Shown in pieces: positions 5,163 through 8,453 of a stretch of 8,453 bases of DNA. Each line of letters starts with the position of its first letter. The stretch's first letter is position 1. The stretch is taken from NCBI GenBank assembly GCA_025456105.1, contig JALOLG010000038.1, forward strand, positions 1-8,453, written 5' to 3'. The notes under the pieces were generated by a model, which did no database searches, was not told the origin of the DNA, and saw nothing but the letters and a program-made list of their open reading frames with translations. The stretch is from Ilumatobacteraceae bacterium. Its GTDB lineage: Bacteria; Actinomycetota; Acidimicrobiia; Acidimicrobiales; Ilumatobacteraceae. Both the position numbers and the translations under genes were made by a program.

Positions 5163-6131
5163 TCAGCCGCGCGCCTGGAGGGCCTCGATCAGCTTGGGCA
5201 GCACCTTGTGCACGTCGCCCACGATGCCGAGGTCGGCGACGCCGAAGATCGGCGCCTCCTTGTCCTTGTTGATCGCGATGATGTTCTTCGAGCCCTTCAT
5301 GCCCACCATGTGCTGGGTGGCACCCGAGATGCCGGCCGCGATGTACACCTTGGGCTTCACGACCTTGCCGGTCTGGCCCACCTGGTAGCTGTAGGGCACC
5401 CACCCGGCGTCGACGATCGCCCGCGACGCGCCCGGCGCGCCCTTCAGCACCTTGGCGAGCGACTCGATCATCGAGTACTTGTCGGCCTCGCCCAGGCCAC
5501 GGCCACCCGACACCACGATCTCGGCCTCGTCGAGCTTCGGGCCCGACGTCTCCTCGACGTGCACGGCGGTGACCACGGCGCCACCGGTGGCACCCAGGTC
5601 GGGCACCGGCGCGGCGACCACCTCGGCCGCCCCGCCACCCGCCGACTCGGCGGCGAAGCTCTTCGGGCGGAACGCCGCCAGGAACGGGCCCTCGCCGGTG
5701 AAGGTGGTGGTGACGAGCGTGTTGCCGCCGAAGATCGGGGTGGTGACCTTCACGGCGTCGCCCTCGACCGCGATGTCGACGTTGTTGGTGACGACGGTGC
5801 GGTCGAGCTTCACCGACAGGCGAGCCATCACGTCGCGGCCCTCGTAGTTCTGCGGGAACAGCACCAGGTCGGGGCGGTCGCCGCCGGCGATGACGGCCTG
5901 CATGGCCGACGCCACGGCCGCACCCGGCAGGGCACCGCCGAGGTCGCCGGTGGCGTAGACCTTCGATGCGCCGTACTCGCCGAGCGCGCCGGCGATCGCC
6001 GAGGCGTCGCCGCCGACGAACGCGGTCACGGTGCCGCCGAGCGAGCGGGCCTTGGTGAGCAGCTCGAGGGTGCCCGTGGTGGGCGCGTCGCCGCTGGCCT
6101 GGGCGAACACCCAGATGGAGGAAATGGCCAT
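5163..6131 (-). CDS. etfA: Electron transfer flavoprotein alpha subunit
   Basis: This 322-residue subunit binds FAD and, with EtfB, carries electrons from acyl-CoA and related dehydrogenases to the quinone pool through ETF:quinone oxidoreductase, or takes part in other flavin-based transfer. Domain I is at about 1-195, with the variable Gly/Ala-rich hinge at 163-186. The C-terminal FAD domain follows and carries SGGRGLG (208-214), [15 protein letters not shown] (246-260), [12 protein letters not shown] (267-278), [10 protein letters not shown] (287-296) and ADLGIVGD (299-306), all the usual FAD-contact motifs. Length is normal for the family. The ATG at 6131 is preceded by AAGGAG at 7 bases. 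It follows etfB with a 29-base gap and is co-transcribed. The stop lies 15 bases from the convergent Trp-rich gene's stop. The PYSYQ form, in place of the PNDLQ type I recall from many EtfA proteins, is a minor variant. Confidence 0.97.
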   Translation of the reverse strand: MAISSIWVFAQASGDAPTTGTLELLTKARSLGGTVTAFVGGDASAIAGALGEYGASKVYATGDLGGALPGAAVASAMQAVIAGGDRPDLVLFPQNYEGRDVMARLSVKLDRTVVTNNVDIAVEGDAVKVTTPIFGGNTLVTTTFTGEGPFLAAFRPKSFAAESAGGGAAEVVAAPVPDLGATGGAVVTAVHVEETSGPKLDEAEIVVSGGRGLGEADKYSMIESLAKVLKGAPGASRAIVDAGWVPYSYQVGQTGKVVKPKVYIAAGISGATQHMVGMKGSKNIIAINKDKEAPIFGVADLGIVGDVHKVLPKLIEALQARG

Positions 6132-6138
6132 GATCGTT

Positions 6139-6144
6139 CTCCTT
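6139..6144 (-). promoter_or_regulatory. etfA: Shine-Dalgarno site of etfA
   Basis: The minus strand reads AAGGAG, with 7 bases between it and the ATG at 6131. It is the clearest ribosome-binding site in the window and fixes the etfA start. The genes that open transcription units here mostly lack such a site, which fits the idea that they are leaderless. Confidence 0.85.
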
Positions 6145-6160
6145 CGTCCGTGTCCGCTGC

Positions 6161-6934
6161 TCAGATGACCTTCAGGTTGTCGAGGAACTCGACGATCTTG
6201 CCGAACGCCTCACCGTCGTCCTCGATGATCTCGCCGGCCTGGCGCTCGGCCGCCTGCGCGACCTCGGTGATCTGCTGGCCCGCACCGGCCCAGCCCACCG
6301 GGGTGACGCCGAGGTCACCGGCGGTGACCTCCTCGATCGGCTTCGACTTGGCGGCCATGATGCCCTTGAAGCTCGGGTAGCGGGGCTCCACCACGCCGGC
6401 CGTCACGCTCACCACGGCGGGCAGCGGGCAGGTGACCTCGTCGTAGCCGGCCTCGGTCTGGCGCTCCACCTTCAGCGTCCCGCCGTCGACCGTGACGCTC
6501 TTGGCGAACGTGACCGACGGCAGGCCGAGCACCTCGGCGAGCTGCTCGGGCACCGTGCCCGTGTAGCCGTCGCTCGACTCGGTGCCGGCGAGCACGAGAT
6601 CGGCACCACCGAGCCGCTGCACGGCCGCGCCCAGCACCTTGGCGGTGGTGAGGGCGTCGGAGCCGGCGAGCGCCGGATCGGACACGAGCACGCCCTTCAC
6701 CGCACCCATCGCGAGCGCCGTGCGCATGCCCGACACCTCGCCGTTGGGCGCCATCGACACGATCGACACCTCGCCACCGCCGGCCTTGTCGACGAGCTGC
6801 AGCGCCATCTCGACGCCGTAGCTGTCGGACTCGTCGAGGATCAGCTTGCCGTCGCGGACCAGCGTGTGGTCGGCACCGAGCGCTCCGGGAGCCGCCGGAT
6901 CGGGGATCTGCTTCACGCACACGATCACGTTCAT
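6161..6934 (-). CDS. etfB: Electron transfer flavoprotein beta subunit
   Basis: This 257-residue subunit forms the ETF heterodimer with EtfA and binds AMP structurally. MNVIVCVKQIPDP opens the protein as in most EtfB. DESDSYGVEMALQL (34-47), the AMP-contact region AGTESSDGYTGTVPEQLAE (116-134), and the EtfB signature VEPRYPSFKGIMAAKSKPIE (182-201) are all present; the last includes the adenine/partner recognition loop. The C-terminal arm (about 228-257) should wrap onto the partner. The frame is open upstream to 7000. I chose ATG 6934 because family similarity begins exactly there and a TAACAA hexamer lies 8 bases before it; ATG 6943, three codons earlier, is the alternative. There is no Shine-Dalgarno sequence for either. 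The gene leads the etfB-etfA operon and is divergent from the lipid kinase gene across 83 bases. Confidence 0.97.
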   Translation of the reverse strand: MNVIVCVKQIPDPAAPGALGADHTLVRDGKLILDESDSYGVEMALQLVDKAGGGEVSIVSMAPNGEVSGMRTALAMGAVKGVLVSDPALAGSDALTTAKVLGAAVQRLGGADLVLAGTESSDGYTGTVPEQLAEVLGLPSVTFAKSVTVDGGTLKVERQTEAGYDEVTCPLPAVVSVTAGVVEPRYPSFKGIMAAKSKPIEEVTAGDLGVTPVGWAGAGQQITEVAQAAERQAGEIIEDDGEAFGKIVEFLDNLKVI

Positions 6935-6942
6935 GGCGGCCA

Positions 6943-6948
6943 TTGTTA
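6943..6948 (-). promoter_or_regulatory. etfB: Candidate -10 element for etfBA
   Basis: The minus strand reads TAACAA, followed by T, a 4-of-6 match to TATAAT. It lies 8 bases before ATG 6934, the same spacing as at the glycosylase and lipid kinase genes. It would overlap the alternative ATG at 6943, which argues for 6934 as the true start if the transcript is leaderless. No clear -35 is visible. Confidence 0.35.
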
Positions 6949-7003
6949 CCGGTGGGTCAGCGGGCCACCCAACCGGCCCGCGCCCCGAGACGGGTGTCAC
7001 GGG

Positions 7004-7009
7004 TACGGT
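7004..7009 (+). promoter_or_regulatory. Candidate -10 element for the lipid kinase gene
   Basis: TACGGT fits TANNNT and lies 8 bases before GTG 7018, predicting a start of transcription at or next to the start codon. No Shine-Dalgarno site lies in between. An upstream in-frame GTG at 6994 would be cut off from this promoter, so the hexamer also favours 7018 as the start. Confidence 0.45.
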
Positions 7010-7017
7010 TCCCCGAC

Positions 7018-7950
7018 GTGCGGATCCTGCTGGTGGTGAACTCGTTCGCCTCGTCGGTGACCGCGCGCAACACCGTCATCGTCCACCGTCGGCTCTCGCG
7101 CGGCCACCAGGTGGAGATCGCCGAGACCAACCGGCGCGGCCACGCCACCCGATTCGCCGCCGACGCGGCCCGCCGCGGGGTCGACGTCGTGATCGGCTAC
7201 GGCGGCGACGGCACGCTCAACGAGGTCACCACCGGCATCGCCGGATCCGACACCGCGCTCGGCGTCCTGCCCGGCGGCTCCACGAACGTCTTCGCCCGCA
7301 TCCTCGGCATGCCCAACGACCCCGTCGCCGCGGTCGAGCACCTGGCGGCCGGCATCGACGCCGCCGACATCCGCCCGATCGGCCTCGGCCGGGTCAACGG
7401 GCGGTTCTTCTGCTTCCACACCGGCATCGGCTTCGACGCCGCCGTCGTCGACTACGTCGAGCGGCACGCGAGCCTCAAGCGGTGGCTCGGCCACCCGCTG
7501 TTCATGTACGCGGGCGTCCGCACGTGGCTCGTCGGCTACGACCGCCGTCGGCCGCACTTCGGCGTCGAGGTGCCGGGCGGGCCGTCGCTCACCGACGGGT
7601 ACTTCACGATCGTGCTCAACACGAACCCCTACACGTACCTGGGCAACCGCCCGCTCGACCTCGCCCCGGCGGTCACGCTCGACACGCCGCTGAGCGTGCT
7701 CACGCTGCGCTCGCTGAGCGCCACCACGCTCGTGGGCGCGCTCGGCGGCGCGCTGCGCGGCGGCGGCGTCCCCGCTCGCAGCGACCTGGCGATGTGGGAC
7801 GACGTCCGCCGGCTCACCGTGCACGGCGAGCGGCCGTTCCCGTACCAGGTCGACGGCGACCACCTCGGTGACGCGACCCACCTCGAGCTCGACCACGTGC
7901 CCGACGCCGTCCGACTCGTGGTGCCGCGCGACCCTGTCGCCACGCACTGA
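7018..7950 (+). CDS. Diacylglycerol kinase-like lipid kinase (DAGK catalytic domain)
   Basis: This 310-residue protein is of the soluble DgkB/YegS-type lipid kinase family, which phosphorylates diacylglycerol or a related lipid with ATP on the inner face of the membrane. MRILLVVNSFAS opens the Rossmann-like N-terminal domain. GYGGDGTLNEVTTGI (60-74) is the nucleotide-binding signature GGDGT, and LPGGSTNVFARILGMP (84-99) is the second conserved loop, with Ser-Thr-Asn as common in actinobacterial members. In the C-terminal beta domain, TGIGFDAAVV (135-144), a GYF strand (194-196) and PYQVDGD (275-281) are the expected family positions; Asp279 or Asp281 may bind metal. I chose GTG 7018 because the family start fits and a TACGGT hexamer precedes it by 8 bases; GTG 6994 is an alternative. 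The lipid substrate cannot be told from sequence. It converges on a glycerophosphodiesterase gene 7 bases away. Confidence 0.92.
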   Translation: MRILLVVNSFASSVTARNTVIVHRRLSRGHQVEIAETNRRGHATRFAADAARRGVDVVIGYGGDGTLNEVTTGIAGSDTALGVLPGGSTNVFARILGMPNDPVAAVEHLAAGIDAADIRPIGLGRVNGRFFCFHTGIGFDAAVVDYVERHASLKRWLGHPLFMYAGVRTWLVGYDRRRPHFGVEVPGGPSLTDGYFTIVLNTNPYTYLGNRPLDLAPAVTLDTPLSVLTLRSLSATTLVGALGGALRGGGVPARSDLAMWDDVRRLTVHGERPFPYQVDGDHLGDATHLELDHVPDAVRLVVPRDPVATH

Positions 7951-7957
7951 GCGGCGC

Positions 7958-8453
7958 TCAGCCCCCGAGCACGGTGCGCGCGACGTCGGGCACGTTCGTG
8001 CAGATCCCGTCGATGCCGTCGGCGACGAGCTCGGCCATCCGGGCCGGGTCGTCGCAGGTCCAGGTGTTGACGCGCAGCCCGAGCTCGTGGCAGCGGTCGA
8101 TGGTCGTGGCGGCGACCGCGCCCACCCAGGGGTGCAGCGCGACGTGCCCGGCGTCGGCGGTGCGAGACGGGACGTCGCCACCCGGATCGACCACCAGCCA
8201 CGCCGTGGCGATGCCCGGTGTGGTCGCACGCACGGCATCGATCGTCTCGAGCCGGAACGACGACACGAGCCAGCGGTGGTCCTCGTTGCGCGACGCCAGC
8301 GCCTCGGCGGTCGCCCGGGCGATGTCGTCGGTGGGGTCGAAGTCCGGCTCCCGGGGGTCGTTCTTGATCTCGACGTTGACCCAGATCCCGGCGCACGCGT
8401 CGAGCGCCGCCCCGAGGTCGGGCACGTCGGCGGGCAGATCGGCCCGCCGCACG
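7958..8453 (-). CDS. Glycerophosphodiester phosphodiesterase, 3' part (start outside window)
   Basis: The C-terminal 164 residues of a GDPD-family protein are seen; the frame runs open off the right edge. This family hydrolyses glycerophosphodiesters, deacylated phospholipids, to glycerol-3-phosphate and an alcohol. WVNVEIKND (24-32 of the visible part) holds the conserved metal-binding Glu and the Lys after it. HVALHPW (103-109), LGLRVNTWTCDDPARMAEL (124-142) and GIDGICTNVPDV (146-157) are the usual C-terminal TIM-barrel strands. The last reads TNVPD where many relatives read TDRPD or TDYPD. A typical member has about 230-250 residues, so about 70-80 N-terminal residues, including the catalytic HRG motif, are missing because of the window edge. 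Any signal peptide would also be outside. The GTG at 8452 is internal, not a true start. Confidence 0.88.
   Translation of the reverse strand, partial: VRRADLPADVPDLGAALDACAGIWVNVEIKNDPREPDFDPTDDIARATAEALASRNEDHRWLVSSFRLETIDAVRATTPGIATAWLVVDPGGDVPSRTADAGHVALHPWVGAVAATTIDRCHELGLRVNTWTCDDPARMAELVADGIDGICTNVPDVARTVLGG

Noticed and set aside
5144..5166. CTGATC / GGTCAG hairpin between the convergent Trp-rich gene and etfA as a bidirectional terminator
   Set aside because: Only six pairs with one wobble and no T-tract. Two facing TGA stop codons create part of the symmetry automatically.
5208..6380. 390-codon plus-strand frame opposite etfA
   Set aside because: Mirror of etfA codon bias; His/Arg/Gly-rich translation without motifs.
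1..8453. tRNA, rRNA, CRISPR array, insertion sequence or phage genes
   Set aside because: No repeated spacer pattern, transposase motif, tRNA-like fold or phage protein signature was seen, and base and codon use is even across the window.

Overview
The window comes from a very GC-rich chromosome and is almost entirely coding. It carries the actinobacterial trio of an MSMEG_4193-type histidine phosphatase, a TIGR03847/DUF3090 protein and an SCO1664-type kinase-like protein. It also has a family 5 (UDGb) uracil-DNA glycosylase, an FrhB-like (coenzyme F420) C-terminus and an etfB-etfA pair. Together these point to an actinobacterium, and I would guess an acidimicrobial lineage (class Acidimicrobiia); the phylum is well supported, the class is inference.

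Layout, left to right. Bases 1-252 (+) hold the C-terminal end of a probable F420 hydrogenase/dehydrogenase beta-subunit family protein. It converges on a small lipoprotein gene (259-531, -). Divergent from that is an HSL-family alpha/beta hydrolase (563-1513, +), whose 3' end overlaps the 3' end of a family 5 uracil-DNA glycosylase gene (1477-2238, -). Divergent from the glycosylase is a four-gene overlapping run (2268-5147, +): histidine phosphatase, DUF3090 protein, SCO1664-type kinase-like protein, and a tryptophan-rich protein of unknown function. This run converges on etfB-etfA (6934-5163, -), the electron transfer flavoprotein. Divergent from etfB is a diacylglycerol/lipid kinase-like gene (7018-7950, +), which converges on the 3' part of a glycerophosphodiester phosphodiesterase gene (7958-8453, -) that runs off the window.

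Gene spacing is extreme. Convergent genes are 6, 15 and 7 bases apart or overlap by 37. Genes in the four-gene run overlap by 4, 19 and 16 bases. Three divergent intergenic regions are only 31, 29 and 83 bases. In these divergent gaps several genes have a -10-like hexamer (TANNNT or close) 6-11 bases before the start codon and no Shine-Dalgarno sequence, which suggests leaderless transcripts. etfA, inside an operon, instead has a clear AAGGAG.

The most unusual item is an 82-base palindromic element (1607-1688) lying in frame inside the glycosylase gene. It has 18-base perfect arms, each continued by a second, shorter copy of the same motif. It encodes an extra 28-residue segment just before the conserved HPSQQNTFTGRLT motif. 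It looks like a mobile or dispersed palindromic element tolerated inside a repair enzyme. The second item is the phosphatase/DUF3090/kinase-like cassette, which here is extended by an orphan Trp-rich protein. No defence system, CRISPR array, insertion sequence, tRNA or rRNA was seen.
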